Source: Pseudoduganella lurida
GTDB taxonomy: Bacteria; Pseudomonadota; Gammaproteobacteria; Burkholderiales; Burkholderiaceae_D
NCBI RefSeq assembly: GCF_007830455.1
Contig: NZ_VLLB01000003.1
Span: 496,001-560,000 of the forward strand
Reading direction: 5' to 3'
Length of the DNA stretch: 64,000 nt
Within the stretch, counting starts at the first letter, position 1. Each line of letters begins with the position of its first letter. Position numbers and translations under genes: made by a program. Of this stretch, positions 22,611-30,914 are shown piece by piece. The notes under the pieces are model-generated. The model saw nothing but the letters and a program-made list of their open reading frames with translations. It made no database searches and had not been told where the DNA came from.

Positions 22611-23312
22611 TTACTGCGGCAGGTCGAAGACCAGCACTTCGGCGGCTTCGGCATTGGTCAGCGCGACCTGCGTTTCGCGGCTCAGCTTCAGGGCGTCGCC
22701 ACCTTTCAGCGGGGTGCCGTTGACGCTCACCGTGCCGCGGATCACGTGGACATAGGCCAGGCGCTCCTCATCGAGCACATGGGTGGCGCTGTCGCCTTCG
22801 TTCAGCAGCGTGGCGTAGATCGCCGCGTCCTGGTGGATGGTGACGGAGCCATCGCGGCCATCCTGCGACGCGACCAGCCGCAGCTTGCCCTGTTTCGAGG
22901 CGGGCGAGAAGTGCTTTTCCTCGTAGCCCGGCGCGATGCCGGCGGCCGATGGCTGGATCCAGATCTGCAGGAAGTGCACGCGCTCGGTGTCCGAGTGGTT
23001 GAACTCGCTGTGGCGCACGCCGGTGCCGGCCGTCATGCGCTGCACGTCGCCATAGCGCAGGACGGAGCCGTTGCCCATGCTGTCCTTGTGCTCCAGCGCG
23101 CCTTCCAGCACATACGAGATGATCTCCATGTCGCGGTGGCCGTGCGTGCCGAAACCCTGGCCCGGCATCACCTTGTCCTCGTTGATCACCAGGAGCGGGC
23201 CGAAGCCGGTGTGGCGCGGGTCGTGGTAATGACCGAACGAGAAGGTGTGGCGGGAATCGAGCCAGCCATGGTTGGCAACACCGCGTTCTTCGCTGCGACG
23301 GACTTCTTGCAT
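22611..23312 (-). CDS. Pirin family protein
   Basis: This 233-residue bicupin protein carries the N-terminal metal ligands H57 and H59 (GTHGHRDME) and H101 with E103 (GVRHSEFNHS), as in bacterial pirins, some of which are quercetin dioxygenases. The start at 23312 has a good AAGGAG site. The open frame extends upstream without family similarity. The gene is divergent from a LysR-type regulator, which probably controls it in response to an aromatic or electrophilic signal; this last point is inference. Confidence 0.9.
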   Translation of the reverse strand: MQEVRRSEERGVANHGWLDSRHTFSFGHYHDPRHTGFGPLLVINEDKVMPGQGFGTHGHRDMEIISYVLEGALEHKDSMGNGSVLRYGDVQRMTAGTGVRHSEFNHSDTERVHFLQIWIQPSAAGIAPGYEEKHFSPASKQGKLRLVASQDGRDGSVTIHQDAAIYATLLNEGDSATHVLDEERLAYVHVIRGTVSVNGTPLKGGDALKLSRETQVALTNAEAAEVLVFDLPQ

Positions 23313-23427
23313 GATAAGCTCCTTTGATTGTTGGCGATTTCGAACACCGGGTTTTGATGTTCGCGTCTCGGATGAAAAGAGTATAGGCCCCTGTTCGCCA
23401 ATCAAAAAACGGAAAATTTACCCTTCA

Positions 23428-23448
23428 ATTATCGAAAACTTCGACAAT
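23428..23448. promoter_or_regulatory. Candidate LysR-type operator overlapping the regulator start
   Basis: A perfect interrupted palindrome ATTNTCGAA-N3-TTCGANAAT occupies this site, and its right arm runs into the ATG (23447) of the LysR gene. It fits the dyad symmetry of LysR-type binding sites and would suit autorepression. Other dyads in the divergent region are CGAACA/TGTTCG and TTGGCGA/TCGCCAA (23331-23402). Confidence 0.5.
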
Positions 23449-24367
23449 GCTCAGACTTAGCCTGGAAGCCCTGCAGATCGTGGATGCCATCGACCGCCGC
23501 GGCTCGTTTTCCGCCGCCGGCAAGGAGCTGCACCGCGTGCCCTCGACCATCTCGTACACCGTCGGCAAGCTGGAGGACGATCTCGGCGTGCAGGTCTTCG
23601 AACGCAACGGCCCCCGTGTCGAACTGACGAAGGCCGGCCGCGAGCTGCTGAAGGAAGGCCGCTACCTGCTCAAGGCGGCGCAGGACCTGGAGCACCGCGT
23701 GCGGCGCGTCGCCTCGGGCTGGGAAACGGAGCTGGCCCTCGGCCACGACTCCATGTTTTCCAGCATCGCCTTTGCGGACGACATCCGTGCCTTCTACGAC
23801 GTCGCGCAGCAGACCCGCCTGCGCATCGTGCGCGAGGCGCTGTCCGGCACCTGGGAAGCGCTGCTGGACCGGCGCGCCGACCTGGTGATCGGCGCGCCGG
23901 GCGACGGTCCGGCCGGCGGCGGCTACGTCTCCGAGCCGATCGGCACCTTGCGCTGGATCTTCGCGGTGGCGCCATCGCACCCGCTGGCCGCCATCGACCG
24001 CCGCCTGGGACGGGCCGACCTGCAGCAGCACCGCGCCGTGGCGATGGCCGATTCGGCACGCCAGAGCGCCCCGCGCACCGTCGGCCTGCTGCTGGGGCAG
24101 GATGTGCTGACCGTGCCGGACATGGCCGCCAAGATGCAGTACCAGATAGCCGGCCTGGGCTTCGGCTTCCTGCCCGAACCGGGCGCGCGCGCCGCGATCG
24201 CCGCCGGCCTGCTGGTCGAGAAGGAGGTCGACGAGCCGAAGCCGGACGAGACCTTCCACCTGGCCTGGCGCACGGGCGAGACGGGCGCCGCGCTGCAGTG
24301 GTGGCTGGCGCGCCTGCGGCAGCATCCGCCGTTCGAGCAGCTGTGCCGGCATATGTCGGGCAGCTAA
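23447..24367 (+). CDS. LysR-type transcriptional regulator
   Basis: This 306-residue regulator has an N-terminal winged helix-turn-helix (about residues 1-62; SLEALQIVDAIDRRGSFSAA and VPSTISYTVGKLE). A periplasmic-binding-protein-like effector domain follows from about 90 to 290. It is transcribed away from the pirin gene, the usual LysR arrangement, so the pirin gene is its likely target. The effector is unknown. Confidence 0.92.
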   Translation: MLRLSLEALQIVDAIDRRGSFSAAGKELHRVPSTISYTVGKLEDDLGVQVFERNGPRVELTKAGRELLKEGRYLLKAAQDLEHRVRRVASGWETELALGHDSMFSSIAFADDIRAFYDVAQQTRLRIVREALSGTWEALLDRRADLVIGAPGDGPAGGGYVSEPIGTLRWIFAVAPSHPLAAIDRRLGRADLQQHRAVAMADSARQSAPRTVGLLLGQDVLTVPDMAAKMQYQIAGLGFGFLPEPGARAAIAAGLLVEKEVDEPKPDETFHLAWRTGETGAALQWWLARLRQHPPFEQLCRHMSGS

Positions 24368-24479
24368 CCAGTGGCTCCAGCCAAGCGGCCATCCGTGGCC
24401 CTTCAAAGGAGCCATCCGGTAGCCCAGAATGTGCCCACCAACCACCAGGGACGCCATGCACTTTCTTACACACCAGCCC

Positions 24480-24589
24480 GTGTCAACTTCGGGGTCAGGC
24501 ACCAGACAGGACACGGACCCGGCAATGGGGCGCGCCATAGTCGTGGCCGGGCCCGTGTCAACTTGCGTGACTGACCCCGAAGTTGACAC
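24480..24589. repeat. Inverted repeat pair between lysR and the EamA gene
   Basis: An 18-base perfect inverted repeat (GTGTCAACTTCGGGGTCA at 24480-24497 and its complement at 24572-24589) flanks about 74 bases that contain a further copy of the CCCGTGTCAACTT start (near 24553). It belongs to the GGGGTCAGGCACC-type dispersed repeats. No coding gene is apparent in the 24368-24619 gap. Confidence 0.8.
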
Positions 24590-24619
24590 GACCTCGGCCG
24601 TCATCGCGGGAGCGCGGCC

Positions 24620-25522
24620 ATGAAGCGCAGCGACGGCATGCAGCTGGTGCTGGTGGCGGCCGTGTGGGGCGCGTCGTACCTGTTCATCCGCATCGCGGCG
24701 CCGGCGTTCGGGCCGGTGGCGATGGCCGGGGCGCGGGCGCTGCTGGCGGCGGCAATGATGGCGCCCCTGCTGCTGTGGCGCGGCCTGGTGGGCGAGACGC
24801 TGCGGCACTGGAAGGGCATCACGCTGGTGGGCGTGACGAACGTGACGCTGCCATTCCTGCTGTTCAATTACGCCGCGCTCGTCATTCCGGCCGGGCTGTC
24901 GGCGATCCTGGCCTCGACCACGCCGCTGTTTGCCGCACTGGTGGGGGTGATGTGGCTGGGTGAACGTCTCACCATGGGGCGCATGGCGGGACTGGCGATC
25001 GGCTTCGGTGGCGTGGTGCTGCTGGTGGCGGACAAGATCCACCTGCAGCAGGGTGCACTCTGGCCGACGCTGGCCGCGGCCTGGGCCTGCCTGTGTGCCA
25101 CGCTGCTGTACGGCTTCACGGGCAATTTCACGCGCCGCTACCTGGCGGCCGTGTCGCCGGTCGCCGTGGCGGCGGGCAGCCAGGTGGTGGCCGCGGTACT
25201 GCTGTTCGTACCGATGCTGCTGGCCTGGCCGGACGCGCCGCCCTCCACGCGCGCCTGGTCCGCGCTGCTGGCGCTGTGCGCGCTATGCACCACCTTCATC
25301 TACGTGGTGTTCTACGGCCTGATCGCGCGGCTGGGCGCCAGCCGGGCCATGAGTTCGCTGTTCCTGATTCCCCCGTTCGGCGTGCTGTGGGGCGGCCTGT
25401 TCCTGGGCGAACGATTCACGCTGCGGATGGGCGCCAGCTGCGCCGTGATCCTGCTGGGCTGCGCGCTCACCACGGGGCTGCTGCGGCTGCGCACGCCGGG
25501 GAGCGTGAAGCTCGAGACGTGA
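24620..25522 (+). CDS. EamA/DMT-superfamily transporter
   Basis: This 300-residue inner-membrane protein has about ten hydrophobic segments, arranged as two five-helix EamA repeats. The second repeat ends with PPFGVLWGGLFLGERFT, typical of the RhaT/YdcZ-like drug and metabolite exporters. The substrate cannot be read from sequence; export of amino acids or small metabolites is common in the family. The start is the ATG after a short repeat-containing gap. Confidence 0.9.
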   Translation: MKRSDGMQLVLVAAVWGASYLFIRIAAPAFGPVAMAGARALLAAAMMAPLLLWRGLVGETLRHWKGITLVGVTNVTLPFLLFNYAALVIPAGLSAILASTTPLFAALVGVMWLGERLTMGRMAGLAIGFGGVVLLVADKIHLQQGALWPTLAAAWACLCATLLYGFTGNFTRRYLAAVSPVAVAAGSQVVAAVLLFVPMLLAWPDAPPSTRAWSALLALCALCTTFIYVVFYGLIARLGASRAMSSLFLIPPFGVLWGGLFLGERFTLRMGASCAVILLGCALTTGLLRLRTPGSVKLET

Positions 25523-25563
25523 CAGGCGCCGCCGCCCAGTGTGTGGAGTCTGCCCCGACTTAC

Positions 25564-25757
25564 CAGCCTCCGGTGACAGCGCCAATGACAGGCGCCGTCA
25601 CCATTGCGTGTGGAATCGCCGCGCTCCGTCATCCCTAGCGGCATTCCACAGCCTCCGGTGACAGCGCCAATGACAGGCGCCGTCACCATTGCGTGTGGAA
25701 TCGCCGCAGTCCGTCATCCCTAACGCGCGGCATTCCACTGCCGCCGGTGACATCGCT
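25564..25757. repeat. 85-89 bp direct repeats, each with two hairpins
   Basis: The 398-base gap 25523-25920 has no convincing gene. Two near-identical copies lie head to tail (25564-25648 and 25649-25737), with a third, partial copy from 25738. Each copy contains two imperfect palindromes, GGTGACAGCGCC with GGCGCCGTCACC, and GTGGAATCGCCGC with GCGGCATTCCAC. Several short open frames across the copies are not supported. Confidence 0.85.
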
Positions 25758-25843
25758 CCCCGCTCCGGAGTTTGCGGCCTAGCTGCCCAGGCCCGAAGCC
25801 GGGCCTCCAGGATATGCTACAGCGCCTGGTGACCACGCCAATG

Positions 25844-25866
25844 AAAAGCCGCCCTTGCGAGCGGCT
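25844..25866 (-). terminator. Likely rho-independent terminator of the KGG gene
   Basis: On the minus strand AGCCGC and GCGGCT form a stem with an 8-base loop, followed by TTTT and then CATT. It lies about 55 bases beyond the stop of the minus-strand KGG gene. The T-run is short. Confidence 0.5.
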
Positions 25867-25920
25867 GATGGTGGAAGTTGCCTGCCTCCGGCACTGGCGC
25901 CGGCATCGGGTCACGTGCGC

Positions 25921-26277
25921 CTAGCGCTTGTCGTCGTTCTTGTGGCTCTGGCGGCCGGCCTGCGCGTGCTGTTCGGGCGTGCCGCCACGCGTACCCGCCG
26001 TGCCACCCTGATTGGCCTGGTTGCCCTGGCCGCCAGCGCCGCCGGAACCCTGGGCACCGCTCTGGCGGTTCCCGTCGTTCTTGTGGCTCATGCTGCCGGC
26101 CCGGCGTGCTTCCTCGGACGTGAATTCATGGGCGTTGCCCGAGGCATGGGCCGCCCGTCCCCCTTCGGAAGCGATTTCGCGCTGGCGCTGCGGGTCCATC
26201 GATGCGAAGCCGCGGTTGCTGGTATCGCCGCTCTGCTTGCTGCCCTTGCCGCCACCGCCTTGATTGGATGATGCCAT
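25921..26277 (-). CDS. KGG-motif (stress-induced) hydrophilic protein
   Basis: This 118-residue, very hydrophilic Gly/Ser/Gln-rich protein is of the KGG or general-stress type. The motif GFASMDPQRQREIASEGG near residue 20 is followed by HEFTSEEARRAGSMSHK, and a weaker copy (TPEQHAQAGRQSHK) sits at the C-terminus. Such proteins are probably disordered and are induced by stress or desiccation in relatives. The ATG at 26277 has an AGGAG site eight bases upstream; the in-frame ATG at 26307 lacks one. Confidence 0.85.
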   Translation of the reverse strand: MASSNQGGGGKGSKQSGDTSNRGFASMDPQRQREIASEGGRAAHASGNAHEFTSEEARRAGSMSHKNDGNRQSGAQGSGGAGGQGNQANQGGTAGTRGGTPEQHAQAGRQSHKNDDKR

Positions 26278-26569
26278 GGTGATCTCCTGTGAATGAACAT
26301 TGCACATCCTTTAAAAAACCTGTTCTCACGCCGGAAATGGCATGCAAGTCAAGTAAAGGAATGCCCATCTTAGGCCGATCGGCTGGACCTTTTTATAAGA
26401 ACTGAGGAGAGAGCTTTGTAGGACAAACGCTCACCCAAAAGTAACACGACAGTAGCGCCATCTTACAATTCTTCATTCTGCGTTGCCCTGCAAACGCAGA
26501 GCGTTCCCGGCCGACACAAGGGTAAAATCGACTTCCTCCATTCCTACAAATTTTTCCGCCGAGGTCACC

Positions 26570-26965
26570 ATGACGATGCAAGCCTTCCCCCTCCGCCTGC
26601 TGCCGGGCGACGACCTGCGCGGCGCCATCGAAACCGCGCTGGCGGGGCAGGACGCCGCCTTCGTGCTGCAGGGCATCGGCTCGCTGTCGGTGGTGCGCCT
26701 GCGCTTCGCCGGCCGGCCGCAGGCGGACGAATTCCGGGGCGACTACGAGATCCTGACGATTGCCGGCTCCGTCTCGGCAGACGGCGCGCACCTGCACATG
26801 TCCGTCTCGGATGCGGACGGATTGGTGCTGGGCGGCCACGTGGCGCCGGGCTGCATCGTGCGCACGACGGCAGAGCTGCTGGCCGCCACGCTACCCGGCC
26901 ACGCGTTCACCAGAGAGCACGACCCCGCGACCGGCTATCCCGAGCTGGCGATCCGGGCCCGCTAG
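26570..26965 (+). CDS. PPC (DUF296) domain protein
   Basis: This 131-residue single-domain protein of the PPC/DUF296 family includes the family pattern AFVLQGIGSLSVVRLRF and later YEILTIAGSVS and GGHVAPGCIVRTTAE. Plant members carry AT-hook DNA-binding extensions; bacterial ones like this have only the PPC fold and no proven role. The start ATGACGATG follows GAGGTC. The last 66 bases, including the stop, are duplicated immediately downstream. Confidence 0.85.
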   Translation: MTMQAFPLRLLPGDDLRGAIETALAGQDAAFVLQGIGSLSVVRLRFAGRPQADEFRGDYEILTIAGSVSADGAHLHMSVSDADGLVLGGHVAPGCIVRTTAELLAATLPGHAFTREHDPATGYPELAIRAR

Positions 26966-27031
26966 CACGCGTTCACCCGAGAGCACGGCGCCGCTAACGG
27001 CGATCCCGAACGGGCGATCCGGGCCCGCTAG
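26900..27031. repeat. 66-bp tandem duplication of a gene 3' end
   Basis: The final 66 bases of the PPC-domain gene (26900-26965), from CACGCGTTCACC to CGGGCCCGCTAG, are followed directly by a diverged copy (26966-27031) with the same start and end. The second copy is untranslated on the plus strand. Its terminal CTAG supplies the stop codon of the minus-strand DUF3820 gene. Confidence 0.9.
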
Positions 27032-27243
27032 CGCCGGGCGCGCAGCGGATCGAGCAGGCCGCGCAGGTTGTTGTGGTCGAGCTCGTACATCAGGGCCAGC
27101 AACGCACCCAGTTCGCCGCGCGGGAATCCTTCGCGCGCCATCCAGCCCAGGTAGTGGCCGGGCAGGTCGGCCAGCTTGCGGCCCTTGTATTTACCGTAGG
27201 GCATGTCGAGGAGGAGGAGTTTGCCGAGTGCTTCGCTGTTCAT
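27028..27243 (-). CDS. DUF3820 family small protein
   Basis: This 71-residue protein fits the DUF3820 (putative quorum-sensing-regulated virulence factor) family, with the core MPYGKYKGRKLADLPGHYL followed by WMAREGFPRGELG. Despite the family name, its function is not established; similar folds bind DNA or nucleotides. The ATG at 27243 gives the typical short protein. An upstream in-frame extension overlaps the divergent MFS gene and is not plausible. The stop lies within the duplicated segment from the neighbouring PPC gene. Confidence 0.85.
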   Translation of the reverse strand: MNSEALGKLLLLDMPYGKYKGRKLADLPGHYLGWMAREGFPRGELGALLALMYELDHNNLRGLLDPLRARR

Positions 27244-27352
27244 GATCGGTGATGATTGTTGCGGTGGAGTCAAAGATCTTCTGCCTGAGGACGGCTTTTT
27301 CCGGGCATCGACTTCCCGGATACTGCACCGCTCGACTTTAACAGGAGCAGCC

Positions 27353-28558
27353 ATGCCCATCGCCCTGCTGGCGCTGACGATCAGCGCCTTCGCCATCGGC
27401 ACCACCGAATTCGTCATCGTCGGCCTGCTGCCGACCATTGCCGCCGACCTGCAGGTTACGCTGCCATCCGCCGGCCTGCTCGTCAGCCTGTACGCCCTCG
27501 GCGTGGCGGTCGGCGCGCCCGTGCTGACGGCGCTGACCGGCAGGGTGCCCCGCAAGCTGCTGCTGCTGGCACTGATGGTGCTGTTCACTGCCGGGAACCT
27601 GCTGGCCTGGCAGGCGCCCGGCTACACCTCGCTGATCGCGGCGCGCATCCTCACGGGGCTCGCACACGGCGTGTTCTTCTCGATCGGCTCCACCATCGCC
27701 ACCTCGCTGGTGCCGAAGGAGAAGGCGGCCAGCGCCATCGCCATCATGTTCACCGGCCTGACGGTGGCGCTGGTGACGGGCGTCCCGCTCGGCACCTTCA
27801 TCGGCCAGCACTTCGGCTGGCGCGAAACGTTCCTGGCCGTGTCCGCGCTCGGTGTGATCGCCTTCCTGGGCAGCCTGCTGTTCGTGCCGAAGACGATTCC
27901 CCATGCCCCGCCGGCATCGCTGCTGGCGCAATTGCAGGTGCTCGGCCAGCCGCGGCTGCTGCTGGTGTATGCGATGACGGCCGTCGGCTACGGCGGCTCG
28001 TTCACCGCCTTCACGTTCCTGGCGCCGATCCTGCAGCGCGTGTCCGGCTTCGGCGAGAGCGCCATCGGCCTCGTGATGCTGGTGTACGGCGTGTCCGTCG
28101 CAGTAGGGAATATCTGGGGCGGCCGGCTGGCCGACCGCCGTGGTCCCATCGCCGCGCTGAAGATCATCTTCCTGGGCCTGGCCGCCGTGCTGGTGACACT
28201 CACGTTCACCGCGCCGCATCCGTGGCTGGTGGTGCTCACGGTGCTGCTGTGGGGCGCGGTCGCCTTCGGCAACGTGGCGGGCCTGCAGGTGTACGTGGTG
28301 CAGCAGGCGGAGCACTACACGCCCCGCGCGGTGGACGTGGCGTCCGGCCTGAACATCGCCGCGTTCAACCTCGGCATCGCCGGCGGCGCCTGGGGCGGCG
28401 GCGCCATCGTCGAGCATCTGGGCCTGGTGCACACGGGCTGGATCGGCGGCCTGGTGGTGCTGGGCGCGTACGGCCTGACGGCCTTCAGCGGCCGGCTCGA
28501 CCGCCTCGACCCACGGCCTGCCACGGCAGCGAAGCCGGTGCACGTGGTGGCGCACTGA
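27353..28558 (+). CDS. MFS transporter, AraJ/PbuE-like efflux family
   Basis: This 401-residue protein has twelve predicted membrane helices. The N-terminal signature FAIGTTEFVIVGLLPTIA is typical of DHA1-type exporters of sugars, purines or drugs (AraJ, PbuE, YdhP). The motif-A loop reads GRVPRKLLLL, and the second half has GGRLADRRG. The ATG at 27353 follows AGGAG. The substrate cannot be deduced. Confidence 0.88.
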   Translation: MPIALLALTISAFAIGTTEFVIVGLLPTIAADLQVTLPSAGLLVSLYALGVAVGAPVLTALTGRVPRKLLLLALMVLFTAGNLLAWQAPGYTSLIAARILTGLAHGVFFSIGSTIATSLVPKEKAASAIAIMFTGLTVALVTGVPLGTFIGQHFGWRETFLAVSALGVIAFLGSLLFVPKTIPHAPPASLLAQLQVLGQPRLLLVYAMTAVGYGGSFTAFTFLAPILQRVSGFGESAIGLVMLVYGVSVAVGNIWGGRLADRRGPIAALKIIFLGLAAVLVTLTFTAPHPWLVVLTVLLWGAVAFGNVAGLQVYVVQQAEHYTPRAVDVASGLNIAAFNLGIAGGAWGGGAIVEHLGLVHTGWIGGLVVLGAYGLTAFSGRLDRLDPRPATAAKPVHVVAH

Positions 28559-28561
28559 GGC

Positions 28562-29617
28562 TCAGTCCGGCAACAGCAGCAGGTGCTGGGTGGCCGTGTG
28601 AAAGTCGCGCCACACGCGGTTGATGGCCGTGTCGTCGCGCGCCGCCTGCAGTCCGCAGTAAGGATACAGGCAATCGACGGCGGCGCGGCAGGTAGCGACG
28701 AGTCTTAGCGAAGTGTCCTTCAGCGCCGCCGCATCGGGCGGCGTTTCGCACAGCACGTCCTCCCAGCCCTGGTCGAGGGCGGCGTAGAACGCGGCACGGT
28801 CTGTGGCCAGCGTGGTCTGCAGATTCTCCACCAACCTTGCGACAGAGGCTACCTCGATCACGGGCACACCGGTGCTGTGCTGGCGCCGTTGCGCCATCAG
28901 CGGCAGCGCCAGCGCGACGAAGCGGCCGGCCATGCCGAGCAGGTTCGCGGCCAGCGTCACATACGCGAGCGCCATGAACGGAAAGCGGTACAGCGGTCCG
29001 TCCGCCGTGGCGTGCGCCGCATCGATGGCGAAGCCGTGGCTGGCCGGCACGCGCGCACCATGCAAGTGGTAAGCATGCGAGGCGGAGGCGCGCATGCCGG
29101 TCGTCCCCCACGAGGCTTCGTGCGTGACCAGCGCAGCCGGCACGATGAAGGCGCGGATGCTTGGCTGGCCTTCGTCATCGCGCAGCACTTCGCCATCCGC
29201 GCGCAGGATGGCGTTGAGCGTGAAATGCGTGGCCATCGGCGCACCGCTGGCGTACTCCCAGCGGCCCGTGATCGCGAAGCCGTCATCCTGCACATTGGCG
29301 TAACCGGTCGGGGCGCCGCTGCCGGCGATGCAGACATTCGGCGTGGCCAGGATCTCGCGGGCCAGGGCCGGATCGAGGAAGCCGGCAAACCAGCCGGCGC
29401 CGGCGCACAGCGTGACGACCCAGCCCAGGCTGCCGTCCGCCGCGGCGATGCGTTCTTCCAGCCGCACGACTTCCGGCAGCGGCAGCTCGCCACCCCCGAC
29501 GGCGCGGGGCGCCAGCATGCGCAGCCAGTCCTGCTGGTGCACCAGCGCCTGATGCGAGGGATGCAGCCAGCCCGCCGCATCGGCCGCGGCCAACGCTCCT
29601 TCGTCGAGCTCAATCAT
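28562..29617 (-). CDS. Acyl-CoA dehydrogenase-like flavoprotein
   Basis: This 351-residue protein has the acyl-CoA dehydrogenase fold. It lacks a clear catalytic glutamate and resembles the flavin-dependent monooxygenase branch (HsaA/DszC-like): AAADGSLGWVVTLCAGAGWF, then a beta domain with GRWEYASGAP, then the helical C-terminus. The substrate is unknown; oxygenation of an aromatic or sulfur compound is possible. Its 5' end overlaps the dGTPase 3' end by eight bases (29610-29617), so it may share that transcript. Confidence 0.75.
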   Translation of the reverse strand: MIELDEGALAAADAAGWLHPSHQALVHQQDWLRMLAPRAVGGGELPLPEVVRLEERIAAADGSLGWVVTLCAGAGWFAGFLDPALAREILATPNVCIAGSGAPTGYANVQDDGFAITGRWEYASGAPMATHFTLNAILRADGEVLRDDEGQPSIRAFIVPAALVTHEASWGTTGMRASASHAYHLHGARVPASHGFAIDAAHATADGPLYRFPFMALAYVTLAANLLGMAGRFVALALPLMAQRRQHSTGVPVIEVASVARLVENLQTTLATDRAAFYAALDQGWEDVLCETPPDAAALKDTSLRLVATCRAAVDCLYPYCGLQAARDDTAINRVWRDFHTATQHLLLLPD

Positions 29618-30824
29618 AGATGCGTTCCAGGCTGCCCTTGCCGAAGTATTTTTCGTATTCGGCCGCCGCGTTCACGTCCATCATGCCGGCGATATAGTCC
29701 AGCACCAGCCGTTCGCGCGGGTCCTGCAGGCAGCGCAGTTCCGGCGGCAGCAGCACATTGTCGCGGTTGTAGCGGCGGTCCGTGAGCACCTCGAACAGGC
29801 CGCGGATGATTTTCTCGCCCCGTTTTTCGTACAGCTGCACATCCTTCTTGCGCAGGATCGCCTTCCACAGCAGGCTTTTCAGGCCGGTGGCCAGCGATGC
29901 CATCGACCGGTAGCCCAGCTGCGGCCCGAACTTGCCGTCGACCACATCGATGTCGCGGCACAGTTCGTGGACGATCTGCGACGTCATCTCCTTGCGCAGC
30001 ACGATCGAGTACTCCTCCGAGCTGGCCTGCGCTTCCGACTTCAGCGCCTCCTCGTGCGCGCCGTGCGCGATGCGCGAGAACGGCTCGAAGGCGGCGGCGA
30101 ACTCGCGGCTGATGCGGAACTCGTGCAGGATCTCGCCCCAGGTGATGATGCCGAAGCTCATTGCGTCTTCCAGGTCGTGCGCCGCGTACGCGATCTCGTC
30201 GGACAGGTCCATGATCTGCGCGTCGATGCTCTTGCGGGACGTGATGCCGTGCCGGTCCAGTTCCGCCGTCAGGAAGGCGTAATCGTCGTCGTACAGGAAT
30301 TTCTTCGGATTCTGGTCGCGGCGGTAGAAATACTTGGTGATGCCGGCCAGCGTGCGCACCGTCAGGTTCAGGCCCGCGTACGCGTGATGCTTTTTTTCCA
30401 GTGTGCGCAGGATGCGGAATGCCTGCGCATTGCCCTCGAAGCCGCCGAACTGCGTACCCAGTTCATCGAGGATGCGCTCGCCGTGGTGGCCGAAGGGCGG
30501 ATTGCCCAGGTCGTGCGCCAGCGCGCTCGTCTCGGCCACCACGCTGCGCTCCAGGCCCAGGTCTGCCGCGATGGAGCGGGCGATCTGCGCCACTTCCAGG
30601 CTGTGCGTCAGGCGGTTGCGGTTGAAGTTGCTGGCATCGACGCCCAGCAGCTGCATCTTGCCCTGCAGCCGGCGGAACGACGAGGAATACAGCACGCGCG
30701 CGTAATCGCGCATGCATTCCTCGCGGCCCTCGCGGCCGTCCTGCTGCGCGTGGACGCGGTATTCGAGCGGCAGCACCAGCGCTTCCTGCGCGCGGGCGAA
30801 CTCTTTGGTGGTGGCGGAGTACAT
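29610..30824 (-). CDS. dgt: dGTP triphosphohydrolase-like HD protein
   Basis: This 404-residue HD-domain phosphohydrolase probably converts dGTP (or other dNTPs) to nucleoside and tripolyphosphate, controlling the dNTP pool. Visible metal ligands are H74 (RLTHSLEVAQ), H104 and D105 (ALAHDLGNPPFGHHGE), and a later aspartate in SDEIAYAAHDLED. YSSSFRRLQGKMQL precedes the HD core as in the family. The start at 30824 gives the family N-terminus; the very long open frame upstream is antisense to the symporter and sppA genes. Confidence 0.92.
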   Translation of the reverse strand: MYSATTKEFARAQEALVLPLEYRVHAQQDGREGREECMRDYARVLYSSSFRRLQGKMQLLGVDASNFNRNRLTHSLEVAQIARSIAADLGLERSVVAETSALAHDLGNPPFGHHGERILDELGTQFGGFEGNAQAFRILRTLEKKHHAYAGLNLTVRTLAGITKYFYRRDQNPKKFLYDDDYAFLTAELDRHGITSRKSIDAQIMDLSDEIAYAAHDLEDAMSFGIITWGEILHEFRISREFAAAFEPFSRIAHGAHEEALKSEAQASSEEYSIVLRKEMTSQIVHELCRDIDVVDGKFGPQLGYRSMASLATGLKSLLWKAILRKKDVQLYEKRGEKIIRGLFEVLTDRRYNRDNVLLPPELRCLQDPRERLVLDYIAGMMDVNAAAEYEKYFGKGSLERIYD

Positions 30825-30914
30825 GATGGGATTCCCTGTGGACGGTGCGATTCTAGCCGACCCGCGCCGCTGAGAGTATATTGCTGCCGGATTCAACTTC
30901 GCACCGGATGCACC

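Noticed and set aside
25283..25689. Short minus-strand open frames over the repeat gap and EamA gene end
   Set aside because: They run through the duplicated repeat units and shadow the EamA gene; no ribosome site or family similarity.
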